From: Hypomesus transpacificus | Taxonomy: Eukaryota; Chordata; Actinopteri; Osmeriformes; Osmeridae | DNA: 64,000 nt | Direction of reading: 5' to 3' | NCBI RefSeq assembly: GCF_021917145.1 | Contig: NC_061061.1 | Span: 14,262,908-14,326,907 of the forward strand | Shown here: positions 12,623-30,952 of the stretch, piece by piece | Layout of the letters: each line of letters opens with the position of its first letter | Position numbering within the stretch: the first letter of the stretch is position 1 | Program-made: the position numbers and the translations under genes | Notes under the pieces: generated by a model | The model's input: only the letters and a program-made list of their open reading frames with translations | Database searches by the model: none | Told to the model about the DNA's origin: nothing

Positions 12623-14364
12623 GGAGAGCAACTACTTAAGCCTCTAGTACCTAACTAGAGAGCTTTCTATTGTTGGACCATACTTGACGAAAGAGCAGCC
12701 TGTATGTCTGTATCATGAACACATTATTTTTTGCAGGTTGAGAGTCTTGGGAGTAGATTTGGGGTCACATTTTTTGGGTAAAAATAAATAAATCAAGACC
12801 TAAAACGTTTCCAAAGTATATTTTACAGAAATATCCCATGAGTGATGTAGTTGGACCATTGTGCTTATGAAAGTAATCATGAATGAATCATGGGAGGGCA
12901 AGCTGGTTTTGAGAAGGACTTTACCACTAAAATCACAACTCTGAAGGTGTTGGAGGTCTTGGTGTTTGGAGGAGTTGATGCAGTAGTTTTTAAGTGTGCT
13001 ATGAACAGAAGCTGGTCAGAAGTACACATTTCTTATGACTGTAAGATTATTCTTATTTTTCCACCTCTATTTGAAAAAATACTGTTCCACAAATCTGCCA
13101 CATAAGAAGATCAGATTGGTGTTGGTTTTGAAGGTATTCAGTTTTACAATTTCCTCAAATTGATAATTATCCTGACTATTATGCCTTGGTTGAATAGAAA
13201 TGAGTACACATGCCACTTTCATATGTATCAAAACAGAGATGTAAAGGTATTCACACAACAGTCACCCACATCAGTTATTAGTTACCTGACTGATTTGCAG
13301 TACATCTCAGCCATCTTGTGAAGGATCATGATTCCTGTGATCCACCTCCTAGATAAGCCTGCCACCTAGTGACAAATTGTCACGGACAAAGCCAGTCACT
13401 TGCCCCTTCCTATATCCTATATGATTTATTTATGCTCAAATATAAAAGGGAAGCACATTTTCCACAATGGCACCACTATAAGCTATCAGTCCCAGCATTC
13501 TATGATTTGCTATTTTATAAGGTTAATTGTGTCACATTATATGTGATTATACAGAGGAATCTTTAAATAAACTATAGCCCCTTCCCCTCTAAACATATTT
13601 ACATGTTGTCAGAAGCTTTTACAATTTATCCGGCAATATTAATCTGCTTTCCTTTGCAATATCTTCTAAAAACCTTTGCTTCGGCATTTGATAAAAGTCT
13701 CTCTATTTCAGATTTTTCACACACCCAGCATCAGTAGTAGGCCTAGATTAACAACTCCCCGATTCATTAATTCACCTCTGAGTGTACCAATCGCCTTCTT
13801 ATCTGTCTCACTCAGGCCTTAAACTGTAAATGAATTAATCCTGTCTCTTGTCATTTCTTAATTAGCTTCATTCCAGGAGGAGGAAAAATGTATGTGTCAG
13901 CAACTTCATTTTGTGCTAACTATTGTTATGACTTTGCTCAAAGTTTATTGGTTCATTAGAAACATTGTATTGAAACATATGTCCTCATGTTGATGAGAGT
14001 GATGGTGTACCATAAATTATAACTATAAAGGAGATCTCAAGTCAAAGACGTATAAGTCAAAATCAAGCTACTTGTGTAGCCTACTTGTAAATTGTAGACC
14101 ATGTCATATTTAAATTGTGTGTCAAAAAAAACTAAATAAGAATAACAAGAGAGACAAAGTATTATTATTTTATAAGTTTCCCTTTCATTCATTATAACAA
14201 CAAAGTCTAGGGGGTCCTTAGTTTGGTCCAGGTTTGTTTTCCAGGTTGAAGTGGTTCACAAGCTGTTACTCATTTCTGGAAAAAAGCATCATGCTAATAA
14301 TGACAAGGTCAAAATAAAAGCCATCTAATATAAACATTGGTAGAAATCCATAAATACCAACAAA

Positions 14365-15484
14365 CTACAATCTTCTTGTTTGTTTTACCTGGGACTGGGA
14401 GCAACAGTGCAAACGCACGTCATTGAGAGACGAGTCGTCCAGCCCATACTGGTACTCTTCCATCTTGGTTTCAATGCCACAGATGCCCCCATTACCACAT
14501 TCCTGGCTCCAGGTGCCGTACTCTCCCCACTCATTGCCGGTACCCTCCAGAACTGGGTTGCTGCTGCAGCGGAATTTGATGTTATTGACGGCAGTGTCGT
14601 CACCAAACATGCCCTGGTGTGGCTCCACACGCAGCTGGAAGGAGATGAGTGTTCCCCTGGGGCAATACTGAGGGCTCGACCAATCACCATAGCTGGAGAC
14701 GAGGAGTACAATGGGGAAGGAAGGGGGGAAAAGGTAAATGAGCTAAAAGAGTTCATGAGGGAGCATGGAACAGACAGAGGGAGCTCTTTTGATGAATTGC
14801 CGGGGATATATAGGTGTAGTTACTCAAGTTTCCTCAATTCTCATATCTTAACAACATTTTTACCCAAAAATTACATGATCAGACAGAATCCTGACTTGTA
14901 CCCTACATTTAATCTACTCACACAAGGCAGAAGGCTAAAGTTTACAAAGAAGTTTAACAAGTCCTTAAGAGCTAAAGTGTTATCTTACTATCCAGTGTGA
15001 GACTCGATTGTATAAAGGAAGCTCCTGTCCTCGGCTTTGGCACAAATGAGGCGAATGCCATTGAGGGAAGTGTCATCCAGAGCATATTGTTTAGGTTCCA
15101 CCTGAAAGAGAGTAGACAGACACATGCTAGCATGAAATTAACCCAAATGGTAGTGTGGGTTACTTCTATGCACAACTGTATTGATTCCAAAACGGAAAAA
15201 TAATCTAACCAAACTCTCTCAAACTCGCAATCTGTAAATTGTAGACACATATTACACATAGTTTTTACCCTCAGACTGAACCCAACAGCATAGAATGTGT
15301 CAGGGCACATCTCAGGCCATGTCCAATTCCCAAACTGCTCTCCATTGGACACGGTAAGCACAGATGAGTAGGGTCTGCTACTGTATGCCGTGCCTGCACG
15401 CTCTACGAACGTCTTCTCCCCAGATGCAGAGAGGCTAGGGGACAACGTAGCAAGGACCACAACAATTGGGAGAAAGATAGCCAT
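14365..15484 (-). CDS. vmo1: Vitelline membrane outer layer protein 1 homologue
   Basis: Three exons on the minus strand (15484..15269, 15101..14989, 14692..14365) join in frame with consensus splice sites to give 218 residues. The N terminus is a hydrophobic signal peptide (MAIFLPIVVVLATLSPSLS), so the product is secreted. The body shows the three-fold VMO1 repeat: GNWTWPEMCPDTFYAVGFSL, then ALDDTSLNGIRLIC, then GDWSSPQYCP with FGDDTAVNNIKFRCSS, then WGEYGTWSQEC and LDDSSLNDVRLHCC. Length and cysteine pattern agree with vertebrate VMO1 (about 200 residues, beta-prism fold). VMO1 is an egg-coat and mucosal secreted protein of uncertain biochemical role. The last five codons after HCCSQSQ extend beyond the usual end, and a GTAAAA donor there leaves open one further exon. 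It lies convergent with raftlin and upstream of brd2's 3' end. Confidence 0.88.
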
Positions 15485-18426
15485 GTTTAGAGTCTCAGCC
15501 TGAAGACACAGAAAGCCAACTGAGAACTGAAATCTCTTATAGTTTGGCCTGGCCTGATGTGGCCTCCACATTGTTATCTGTATGTTAATTATTTACAGTC
15601 TTGTGAACCAGTGTGGGTAGTAGAACAGATGGTCAGATACTGTAAATTGCCACATGTAGTCATAGACCTCTACTGCACCTTTATCCTGCATGCCTGTGCA
15701 TCAATGATTTTGTCTAGCCATGGTAGTAGTATAAATTTATGTTAAAGTTCCTATAAACACTATCTTGACTCAACTACTATGTGTACATTCATATGTTCAT
15801 GATGACCATGCAAATCCAGTTCAAAGTGGATTTTCATGTTCATCACAGCTTGGTTGCAGAAACAGCTATAACTATCAATATCTTACCTACCAAATAATAT
15901 GTTATTGCTAATGCACAATGAAAACACAGATCAAGATTGAAATGAAAGCTTCAACAGATCAAAGCTACTGAATACTGTGGAGAAATACATGACAATGTTT
16001 TATTGAGGAAAACTTTGAGGGAAATGAACCCTTAATTGATAACACAAAAACAAATATCTGTGTGTGTTACATTCCCACGGTCCTATTTATGCTTTAAATC
16101 TAGAAAAGTCATGTTTTTATTTTGGAATATATCACATAATTTGAATGGATATATTCATTAAATAATAAAGTCCTTAAATAACTTTTTTTTATTTATGCAG
16201 TGCTGTTGGGTAACATCTGAAATCATATGGCAGGCCAAACAGGTACTAGAAAAAAACTAAGTTATGTGGGAAGAACCTTTTATTTTCTTATATACATGGA
16301 TGACTGAAATGAAAGGATACTTTTAGAAAACTGTGACTGGCATCTTATCCTAATACTCTTTAAGGTTAATTGAGGAAAGCCTGAGCTTCTTATAACAAAC
16401 TCTCTTTATCCGTATAACACACTAATATACCGTTATGGTAAATAACAGTATTATTTAATGCAATTTCTGTCTCAGTAATTTAACGTGTTCCTTCTCTTCA
16501 CACCCCAGTCATTTTTAGGTGACTCAGGTGTCCAAAAGATCATTGTATTATGCTTCTTCCTTTCATACCTTACACATGGTGACGTCTTTATACCACCAGC
16601 CGCAGCCTAACCAGTCATAAAAATGAACCGCTGCCACCTACTGTACACACAAATATTAGCCTATGCGCTTCCTTTTTATGTAGAAAATCCTTAAGTGATT
16701 GAACTGGGGAGGGAGAAAACAGACAGGCCTGTGTTTAATTTGCTTCTGGGCTGCAGAGATCAAGTAAACAAGAACTCTTGTTTCATAGAAGAGGATTTTT
16801 TTCTTTTATTATACAGTTGTAAAATGAAAGGTATGTTTCTGAGGCAGCATTCCAGTCAACCAGGGGCTAACAATATCCATAACATGTTTGTAAAAAAACA
16901 AACGATAACTAGAAGTGTCACGTCTGAGGAGAAATATAGAATACAAAAGGAAAAGCAGGACAGGAAAAAATACTCACTGTTTGAACAAAGACTTTGACAT
17001 TCAGTATATTACATACAGTAGATTCTTTACAGATCGTTCAGTAACAGTTTGTGTACATCTACCATCTAGTGAATTTTCTTGGTTCAACTAAGAACCTCAA
17101 GTTGCTAAGATACATAAAATGTCCAAGGATTTCTAAATAATTAGAGACCAGAAGTATCATCTGCCAGAAATAAATGTCCTTTACAAAAATGAAGGTGCAA
17201 CAGAAAAGCTTACATCTCTTACATTCCAACAGCATTTGCAACTTCTAGAAGGTCAATGATGTATGTGTTACCCAGCCTGCTGTAACAACTGTTTAGTACA
17301 GGGCTATGCTACCATGAAATTTAGCATGACAAGAGTTGCTTACAAACAAAACAGCTAATCGTCATAGTGATTTCCAGTTCCAGGCTTGGCATGTCATGCT
17401 GTGGAAGTGGGTAAGTTTAACATGATTTTCTATTTGTTATTTATCAATAGCGACACATCCACGGTTAGTCCAAGTGTTTCAAAAACGTAATATGCTATTT
17501 GGTGAATCTGTCCGACAATATAACCCAAAGAACACATCTCGAAGTCTGACTCAAGGTTTTGTCTATATTGTAGTCACCACAAGCAGCCCACTTGTGCAGA
17601 AACTGCAATCCACACATTATGGAAATATGTTTAGACACATTTCCAACCCAATCAAACTGAACTTTATCTTCGACGACACCTTAATGAAATACAGGTTAGA
17701 AGGACAGCTCAGGTAGTTGCTTAAGAAATCAAAATAAACTCACTTGTGACTGCAGATCTAATACACGTAACTAGACAAAACACACCACCCAAAATTGACA
17801 TCTAGTACCTGTTTTTTGTTAGTTTTTTTTTCACTGTCATGGAAGGCCCCTTTGCCAATATAAACATATCAGGACGATGTCAGCAATATGGGAGGAAAAA
17901 GCTCAATCCAACCTTGAAAGCCAGCCAGACTTTACATCACAGTGCTTCCAACTTGCAATGTTTTTTCCAGGATCTCAGGGAAGCAATGAACCATGGAAGT
18001 GCTATACCGGGGGTCGAGGATTTGGATTTAGGATAAAGAGCATCTCACTACATCTTTTCACTTCCTGTCTCCCCTCTTTGGGGGATTTCCATAAAATTCT
18101 TCTTTATAAAAGAAACATAGATACATTTGTACAAGTATTTACACAGGTTAGAGAAGAGAATTATAGGAAAATCAAGGCATTTAGTGTTTTTGTTTTGCGT
18201 GTATACATGCTGGCCTTTGATCTCTCTTCCTCTGTCTTCACATACAAAGTCCACAATCCCCCCCCGCCCTGCTTTGAAATGGAGCGTTCCACCTGGGGTG
18301 TCTCGTCAGGGCTGCCCCCTTCCTGTCAACTCAAGGAGGGGGGGATACAACATTAGCCCTGTACCACCCATGTCCCTGAGTTCTTCTCTCCGGGTGCTTC
18401 TCTCTTGGCTGGTGGTGGCTGGTGGC
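15485..18426. other. vmo1 upstream region and probable brd2 3' UTR
   Basis: No coding exon is supported here. The left part would hold the vmo1 promoter (read leftwards); the right part next to the brd2 stop at 18427 would be brd2 3' UTR. Short ORFs lack domain similarity. Confidence 0.45.
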
Positions 18427-22899
<4,473 letters not shown>

Positions 22900-25800
22900 G
22901 TCGAGGAGGACGGAGAGGCACAAAAGGAGGGAAATACGTAGGGAAATCAATTAGAAAGAAAAAGGAGACGATGAAGACAGAATGGGAGAGGAGAAGAGCA
23001 GTGGAAGGGTACAAGGTAAGAGTTATCGGTGACATACTGTTCATGTCACTGCATGCCCTTTGAGCAAGTCATTATCATTGCAACAATAAACGTGTCAATG
23101 GGAAAACAAATGAGTAAAAAAAGTGGAGATCTCTCCTTCTTACGTCATTGATATAGGCTAACCTTTTTGTATTCTCCATGGTCCACTATTGTTAATCCCT
23201 GGATACTATAAGTAAGTAATGATCCCTTTTAAATTTACGGGAAGTCTAAGCCATTTGCGAAGATCTAATTCCCCATTCCTGTATGTGTTGGTTTAATCAC
23301 AACACAGCTCTCTCTGTCTCATCTCTACAGAAACCATAATCCTGTCAATAGGCTGCCACTTTTGACACTGCCATGGCAACCCTTGTGGATGCTAGTCTCG
23401 CCATGGAAACTGCACATTGGTGGAAATTTGCACTTGGGCAGTTTGGCCAATGGTTAAACAATGCCTAGGCCAGTCTAATTGTGTTATTTTAATTGACATA
23501 AACCTTCCAACATTAGAATTAAGCAGACTTCCAAACAAAAATACATTCCTAAACTAAGATGTACCTCTCCATGACAAAGATAAGAAGTCTAAAAGAACAC
23601 ATCCAGAACATATCTTGTCCTCTCTTTTGCAGAGGCTGAATATGATCAACTCAAGTGTCACAGGTCAAGAGTCCTGGCACAAACATGCTCCACTGACACA
23701 CAAATGAATGCCAAGTTTAAGAATGTATTCTAGTCTCACCTCGATCTACTCACACACCCACAACACTGGATGTGATTTAACAAAGTAAACCTCCTAAGGA
23801 CAAAAATAGACGCATGTTGTCACCGATAATCTTATTAGCATACATTTAACTACCAGTTGTATTAACACAAACAAAAATGTAAGGTATAACGAAATCCCAA
23901 ATTCTAACACAAAATACAAATGGGTAAATTTCAGGAAAAAATGATAATCAAACATCAGACTTTTTTTTCATGGACTTAGGCTAGATAATCATGAACCTTT
24001 GTCCTAATAACTGTCCTTAATAGCTGACCTCAACTGGTCAACCAGATAAAGTAGGTTTCCTGTTCTTGCCAAAAAGTATGTGGGTGCTCCTTCGCTGAGA
24101 AGCTTTGTCTCAATCTTTGAGAATCAAAAGGCAGAGACAGAAAGTTCCGTTTAAGAAGGAATATGTGGCACCTGGTGCAGCTCTTGTCAGGCAGTGTGAC
24201 AAACGGTAGTCGGAAGTATTAAACGTTGTGCCATCATCAAAAATTCTATTGATTGAAAGGACAAAATAACTTTTTGGACTCGTTCCCTTTTCATCAACTT
24301 GTACAAACTATTTAAATCATGTAGGCCTACTTTAGCGTTAAAATTGTGTTGTTCAGTTTTGGTTATCAACATCAGTCCCAAATGTAAACAAATCTAAACA
24401 TGCAGTGCTCCTTACCACCTCAATACTGTGACACCACCCCGCCTTTTTAAGATGTGTTTGTAAACATATTATAGGCCATCACAACTAAAACTACTCCGCA
24501 GCACTAGGTACACTGCATATAATTAATTGATCTGGCTAGGTTCTTCACGACACATTAAGATTTTCGGTGACTGAATTCAAATTACCGACCACATCTTACA
24601 GTAGTAGTCAAACGATCAAGCTAGCCGAGTCAGCACGATAAAGCTTGATCTCAGTCTAACCGAGTAGCGTCCAGTACCTAGCCAATATGACATGTAAACA
24701 TGTCGTGAATGGATAGTTGAAAACCCAACTTACGGGAAATAACAAGGATACTGAAGTGCTTACGTCAACTTGGAGGAAAAGTTAAAATAATCAAATGCAA
24801 GCTTGCTACAGTTGCGCCGAGCACAAAGATGGCGGTGGACCGTGAAGGATCCTGGTGCAATGCCGCTCAATGAATGACTCAATCCAGCTGTTTGCAGAAC
24901 TGTTGTTTACAGCTACTGTGGCAAGCGGCATGCAAAATGTATCCGCTACCATTTGTTTTGTCCCAGCTACTTAGTAAAACTACACAAGGGTAGTGCTAGA
25001 CACCCATTTCACTAGTGACAAGCTTCATAATTGAAAAGAATGACTAATGCTGGCTTTAGCTAATAGGCTGTACTAATAACAATTGTTCCGGCGACAGGAT
25101 ATTCGTTTTAGTAACATTATACACCAGATCAGTCTCTGACACTACTTGCGTGCATTTGCTAACAATAGCTAGTAGCTACCTGTCCAAATAACAACATTCC
25201 CCTGAATAAGTTCCCTGTCGGTGGATGGGGAATAGCTTGCCTAGCTAACAGCTACTTAGAAAGCAAGCTAGCTGTGCTAGAACACCCGGCTAGATTCAAA
25301 GAAGAAATGCTGCAAGATAGCTAGCAGATAGCTATGGTCATACCAGTCATACCAGTTCAATATATTTTATGCCAAACCTCCATATCTTATCGGTATCCAC
25401 ATGCAATGTATTGAATAGTACCTGTCAAGAGGTGGGTTAATGGCCGTTTCCATCAGGATGGATTCGGATTTTTAGTTTGTTCCAATATTTCCACTGTTGT
25501 GTTTACGTTCGTACAGACTTCAACACGAAAGCAGTGAAATGGCGCCGATCAGCTTCCGTCGGTTGCTTTATAAACCTACCATGTGGCATTCCTTGCATTT
25601 CCTGTAGGCTGTCAACCAATCCTGATAGTTCATTGGCTACATAAAATATTTTTCAACGCGGAATACAAGCCTTAACTCAACTGCCTAGAACACCCTTTAC
25701 TTGATCATACAATTTGGCATATACCTTATTATAATGCTGCAAGATGAGCTTCCCACTAAAGTAGCTACAAGAATAAACGCAATATTTGCTTTCTCGACGA

Positions 25801-26663
25801 ACTCAAGTTATTTACCACTTCGATATTGGTAGATTCGTTTAAAAAAGCGACACACGTTAAAAGTAAGGACGTAAATGTTTAAACGATCCATGTTAGCTAG
25901 ATACATCATCTAGCTAGTAATGCTTCAATCCTGTATGCATTGACATATGGTTAGACTACAAAGAGTTACCATTTTCTTCTGCCATCATATTTCGCTTACA
26001 CGTACAAGCACTCAAATAGTTATCCGATAAATCACGTGACTAAAACGCAAAGCACGACACACTGGACAGTCTCAACACCAAACCAGGTGGTGGCAGTCGT
26101 GTCAAACGTCTCAAGAGGGGGCGTGCATGTCAGTGCTGAATAAATAACAGACTACTAGATTGCTAAATACATAGTAGACTAATAATAAGCACTAGAATCC
26201 TCACAATATATCTATTAGTTTGGAAAGTAAAAGTGACAACCTCGAGACTTTTCCCGCCTTAGACAATTGCTTATTTTGTTGTTATGCAACCAAATATAAC
26301 GTTTTCAAAAAGCTCATAAAGAAAATGTTAGAAATGTTTATTTGAAACACAAATGTAGATAAAAAGGGGAATCATCTTAAAAGTAAATGGAATCACACTT
26401 ATTTACAATCAGTGTTTAGGAAATATAAACTTTGCAGCCAACACAAATTGAAAAATAAATGCATTTTGGGATTTAAATACTTTATAAAATTATATAATTT
26501 AGCAAGATGTTGTCCAGGTTTTTCTTCTGATGTACAGTATGTTATGCAGCTGACGGAGTTGCAACAATTTGATGATGATTTGAAATTATATAGATATGGA
26601 GCAATATAACTTGAAACTAGAAATTGGATTTGAAAAAGAAAAATCAACAAAAGACTTGAGTGT
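22900..26663. other. brd2 5' intronic/promoter region and tap1 3' UTR
   Basis: No further coding exon is seen. The segment from 22.9 to 25.6 kb should hold brd2 non-coding 5' exons and promoters, including a likely exon ending at the donor at 24759-24764 (minus strand). The part beyond about 26.4 kb adjoining the tap1 stop is probable tap1 3' UTR. Confidence 0.45.
24765..24850 (-). promoter_or_regulatory. Probable brd2 first exon with YY1-like site
   Basis: Read on the minus strand, CCGCCATCTTTGTGC (around 24825-24838) matches the YY1 consensus often found just downstream of vertebrate housekeeping start sites. About 60 bases further the sequence reaches a good splice donor (GTAAGC, 24764-24759). 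This fits a short non-coding first exon for brd2. A second candidate (CGGCGCCATTTCACTGC, minus strand, near 25540) may be an alternative promoter. Confidence 0.4.
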
Positions 26664-29600
26664 CTAAGAATTTCCAATTTCCATCCCCTCTTCTTTACGC
26701 TGAAAGCCAATGTTCTGTTTCCTCACCAATTCTGCATAGAACCCACCATTCTTCATGAGTTCATCATGGCTCCCTTCTTCATAGACTTCTCCCTCCTTGA
26801 GAACAACAATATGGCTGGCTTTCTCCACTGAGCTCATCTTATGGGCAATCAATAGCACTGTACAACGATTACTGTCCTTCAGCAGGGCTTGGTGCACCTA
26901 GGCAGAAAGAAAAAAACAGTAATGTGACAGTTTTGTTATGTAATCTTCAATAAGAAAGCGATGTGACAATGTAAAGAGTATTATGCCACAATACACAGTT
27001 TATAAGACTACATTAAAATGAATACTTTACCATGTGCTCGCTTTCGGTGTCCAGGTTACTGGTGGCGTCATCCAGCACCAGTACCCGAGGTTGTCTTATC
27101 AGAGCTCTGGCAATGGCAATTCGCTGCTTCTGTCCCCCTGACACCTGTCCCCCCTTCTCCCCAGCATCTGAGGAAGTACATCTATGAGTGCCCAAGCAAG
27201 TCCATTGTCCTTGTTTCTATCAGTGGTAAGTTGGTAAATTCAAATTAGCAAATGAATGAGGTTTGGGAACTAACCTGTGTCATAGCCATTGGGCAGTTCA
27301 GAAATGAATTTGTGGGCATTGGCTCGCTCTGCAGCACGGTGCATGTCTTCATCCGTCATGTCCTCACATCCATATTTGATGTTCTCTTTGACAGAACGGG
27401 CAAACAGCACTGGCTCTTGACTCACCACGCTGATCTGAGATGAGAAGGAGACATAAGTGAAATGATTGATGTTCTAAAGCATGGCCCATTCTCAGATAAA
27501 ACACAGATCGGTTACTAGCTACTTACTAGTTACTAGTAGCGCAGGTGCTTGTAAAAATGGTTCACAAGAAAAAAACAGTGGATGGCTCACACCTACACTG
27601 CAGACTTTGATCAATTTCCATACATGTACATCATAATGTAGTACACTATAGCTCACTTGAGAAGTATGTATCATTGTTTGACTACAGTTTAAAGCCTATA
27701 AAGACACATACCTTGTCATGTAAGTACTGGTCATTGTAGCTGTTTAGTGGCTCTCCATCTAGCAGAATCATTCCTTCCTGGGGTTGGTAAAACCTTTCCA
27801 GAAGACTGACACAGGTGCTTTTTCCTGCACCAGACAGACCCACCAGAGCAGTAATCTTGCCTGGTTTCAGCTCCAGAGACAGATTCTGAGATAGATATTA
27901 GAGATAGAAGAGCGAGAGAAAGAGGGAGAGAGACACAGATGGAAAGGGTTCCAGAATGAAGTTATTGGAGGAATTGTTTTGAGTTATGAATTGAAAAGTG
28001 TTTCAACACAACATTATAATGAGTCTTTAAACATAGACACCTTGAGTGTCGTTTTGTCATTTTTTTCTTTGTCTTTGTCAGAATAAGCAAATGTGACGTT
28101 CTTGAATTCCACATGGCCCTTAAGTGTTTTGGGGGCCAAAGACCCTTCTGGAGGAACTTGGGGCTTTCTGTCCATGTACTCAAATATCTCCTCAGATGCA
28201 CCAATTGCTTGCTTCACGTGTGGATAGTATGACATCAAAACCTAGAGAATTTAGGTTAAAGGTTAAGTTCAAGTTAAACATAATGACTTCAAGAGAGATA
28301 TAAACGATTAAACGTCATAGCCATACCTCCACAGCAGAAGAAAACTGGAGCTCATACAGAACGAAAGACACCAAGTTCCCACTGCTTACGTCCCCTCTCG
28401 TTACCAGCATTCCACCATAGTACAGGATACTGACTTTAAGTGCCAGGCTAGACATCTGGACACATACATTTTTGGGAAAGAGAAAACGCTTCCCATTAAT
28501 ATTTCTTATAATGCAACATACAAGTTCCCTTAACACGCATGCACACACACACAAAAACACCCACAGTATATCGTTTATATTTGTTCAGTGAAAAAATAAA
28601 GTAACCTTGCAAGCGGAGACTCACACTATTGGTCCAGGTGGAAGCTGCATAGGCAGCAGCTTCCTTTTTGTTGAGAGCGTACGTGTCCTCCAAGCTTTTT
28701 TTGTATCTTTCTGTTTCCCCTTCCTCATTGGCAAAGCTCCTCACTGTCTTGATGGATGAGAATGTTTCAGTGGCAACATGATTGGCCTTGGCTAGAGACT
28801 CTTGAACCTTTTTGGAAAGTGCCTGAAGCAAAAACAAGATACACATCAAGGTTATGATGCAGCTGAGTAATTTATTCTGATCCTGATAGACAGTATGAGA
28901 GGTGCATCCCATTGTTTCTCTTTGATATTTTTCAACAAGTACGCATTGGACATAAAATTTGGCATCAAATCCCCGTACCTGGTGGAACTTTCCTGATATC
29001 TTTGGAATGACAAGGATGATGGGGAGTCCCATGGCAGTGAAAAGGGACAGCTTCCAGGAGAGATTGAGCATGAAGCCAAAGAGGAAAATAATCCGGGCAA
29101 AATACCACATAAGCAAGCTCAATTTCTCACTCAAAGATTCACTCATCGTGTTCGTGTCCGTGGTGATGCGTGACACTATCACACCTAAAACACAGATTGG
29201 AGGGAGTTAGTGTTCCACTTCACAAGAGCGTACAATTTTTCTTAGCAATTCTTTTGTTTGACATTCCTACATGACATTGTGAAACCTTTTTTTAAAAATA
29301 CTCTAAAAATACATGTAAAAAAGTGGTGCGAAAAATGCTACTCACCTGTTTTATTACTATCAAAGAATGCAATCTCTTGTTTTAGAACAGACTGAAAGAC
29401 CAAGCCCTGGATAGAGGTGTGTATAAGGCTCATGGTGATATTGTAGATGAGGTCACACACAAACTCACAAACGGCACTGTAAGGCAAAGACCAGTGTATT
29501 ACTTCTATATAATGACAAGAAGTGAATGAATAATGATAAACATGGATGAACATGAATGTTACTACATTATTAAACTGTAGCCTACTATAATAAAAATAAT

Positions 29601-30540
29601 AATTTCAAGAGGAAGCTTACCTGGAGATGGTGATGACTGTCATAATTGTGATGGCATAAGAAAAGGCTTCAGGCTCATCTTTATTCATAATCCAGTCTGT
29701 CATACGGCCAGTGTAATGGGGAATCGCCATCTCACCTTAAAGACAAAGATGAACAGTCGTACTCTCAGATCTGGTTTCCCCTGACAAAGTTGACAGTCTT
29801 TACTAGACTAAGTAGAGAATTATTACCAAGTGACGAGACGACCACAAGAAAGAGCACCCCTCCAAAACGTATCACGTAGGGCTTCATGTATCCCAGCAGC
29901 CTCTGCAGCGAGGACCCAGTCTTTTCAGGTTCCTTAGTGATCTTACTGGATCGAGTCGGGATGTAGCGCGTCCAATATAACCAGGCCACAACTGTCACGC
30001 CATAGCTCTGTAAAAGCTGCCCAACAAAGATTTTGTTTTAGTTTCTTTATCAAAAGCATTGGTTGTTCATTTTCACACTGGTTATTACTCTCTGATTAAT
30101 AATGCAAAATAATACATATAACACAAAATGTTAGACGACTTTAGGTGTACTGTCTTATCTTAATTGTATATGGTTACAAACAGCAGTGAAATTATAAACA
30201 ATAGCAAACTTGTATTTACCCCCTGCCATGAATGCCATCCCCATAGCTGATCCAGGGTGGAAACTCCAAATGTCCAGAGAAGGCTAATGTAGACTGGGTA
30301 GAGGGAGCAAAGTACTCCTATAGTCTGGACTCCCTCCAGGCTGCTCATCCATGGTAGGGTCCCAGGGTAGGTAGCGGTGAGAAAGAGGAAGAGGCAGGCA
30401 CGGAGAAGACCTCCACCCCACAGGGTGATGAAGGGGTGCGGGAGGAGGAGTGGGGAAAGGTGGCACATACCGATCGCCCTCACCGCACACATATCCACAA
30501 ACAGATACAGGACTGGCGAGAACATACTCATTTTCTGCAT
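26664..30540 (-). CDS. tap1: Antigen peptide transporter TAP1 (ABCB2)
   Basis: Twelve exons on the minus strand: 30540..30220, 30016..29827, 29735..29621, 29476..29346, 29184..28979, 28822..28625, 28455..28327, 28241..28041, 27885..27712, 27434..27275, 27167..27031, 26897..26664; phases agree and give 731 residues. The membrane part has TAP1-specific sequence ([38 protein letters not shown]). The nucleotide-binding domain shows Walker [10 protein letters not shown] (about 513-521), Q-loop Gln561, signature VSGGQ (617-621), Walker [10 protein letters not shown] with Asp642 in place of the catalytic Glu, and H-loop His673. TAP1 pairs with TAP2 in the ER membrane and pumps cytosolic peptides to MHC class I. 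The Asp is a TAP1 feature and helps separate it from TAP2. It is divergent from the Notch-like gene, with about 2 kb between starts. Confidence 0.95.
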
Positions 30541-30952
30541 CCCAACTGTTTCTACATTAAGAAAGAAGGGAAAATTATCAAATGACCAGAGAACAATGAG
30601 ATAGCTTGAAAACTAACTACTTTCACTTTCACATTTGACACTAACTGTACCAGTAGAACAGTGATTGTGGTTATCAAAGTATTACATTAACTCTAAGAAT
30701 GTATCTATAATGTTGAAAACGACGTCATTTACAATCGGCCTATGTATTTCGTAGGTTAGCTACTCTAGCTACCGTGAGATTTGAATCCAAGTTTACCTGT
30801 GTTTTTGTACACTCAACCTTGAGCTACCGGAATATGGATTATCTTCCAGAGTTCAAATCTTCCATGCAAATACTTCAGAATTGGCTTTAATCTGCACCTA
30901 AATAAAAAATAAGGTGCTGCGGCTGCCTTTCAAAGGGCTGTGTTGTATCGAA

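Larger units (their letters stand above)
8685..14364. other. Intergenic region between raftlin and vmo1
   Basis: The two flanking genes converge. I see a hAT-type MITE (8779-9129), a GA microsatellite (about 9822-9912) and a perfect 19-bp hairpin (12575-12622). The remaining sequence has only short ORFs with no recognisable domain. Raftlin 3' UTR presumably takes up the first part. Confidence 0.5.

Noticed and set aside
14380-15000. 206-codon + strand ORF across vmo1
   Set aside because: It lies antisense to the vmo1 exons and runs through an intron; no recognisable protein features.
26664-30540. Annotation of the transporter as TAP2
   Set aside because: Sequence such as [26 protein letters not shown] and the Walker B LDDATS are TAP1 features; TAP2 carries a Glu at that Walker B position.
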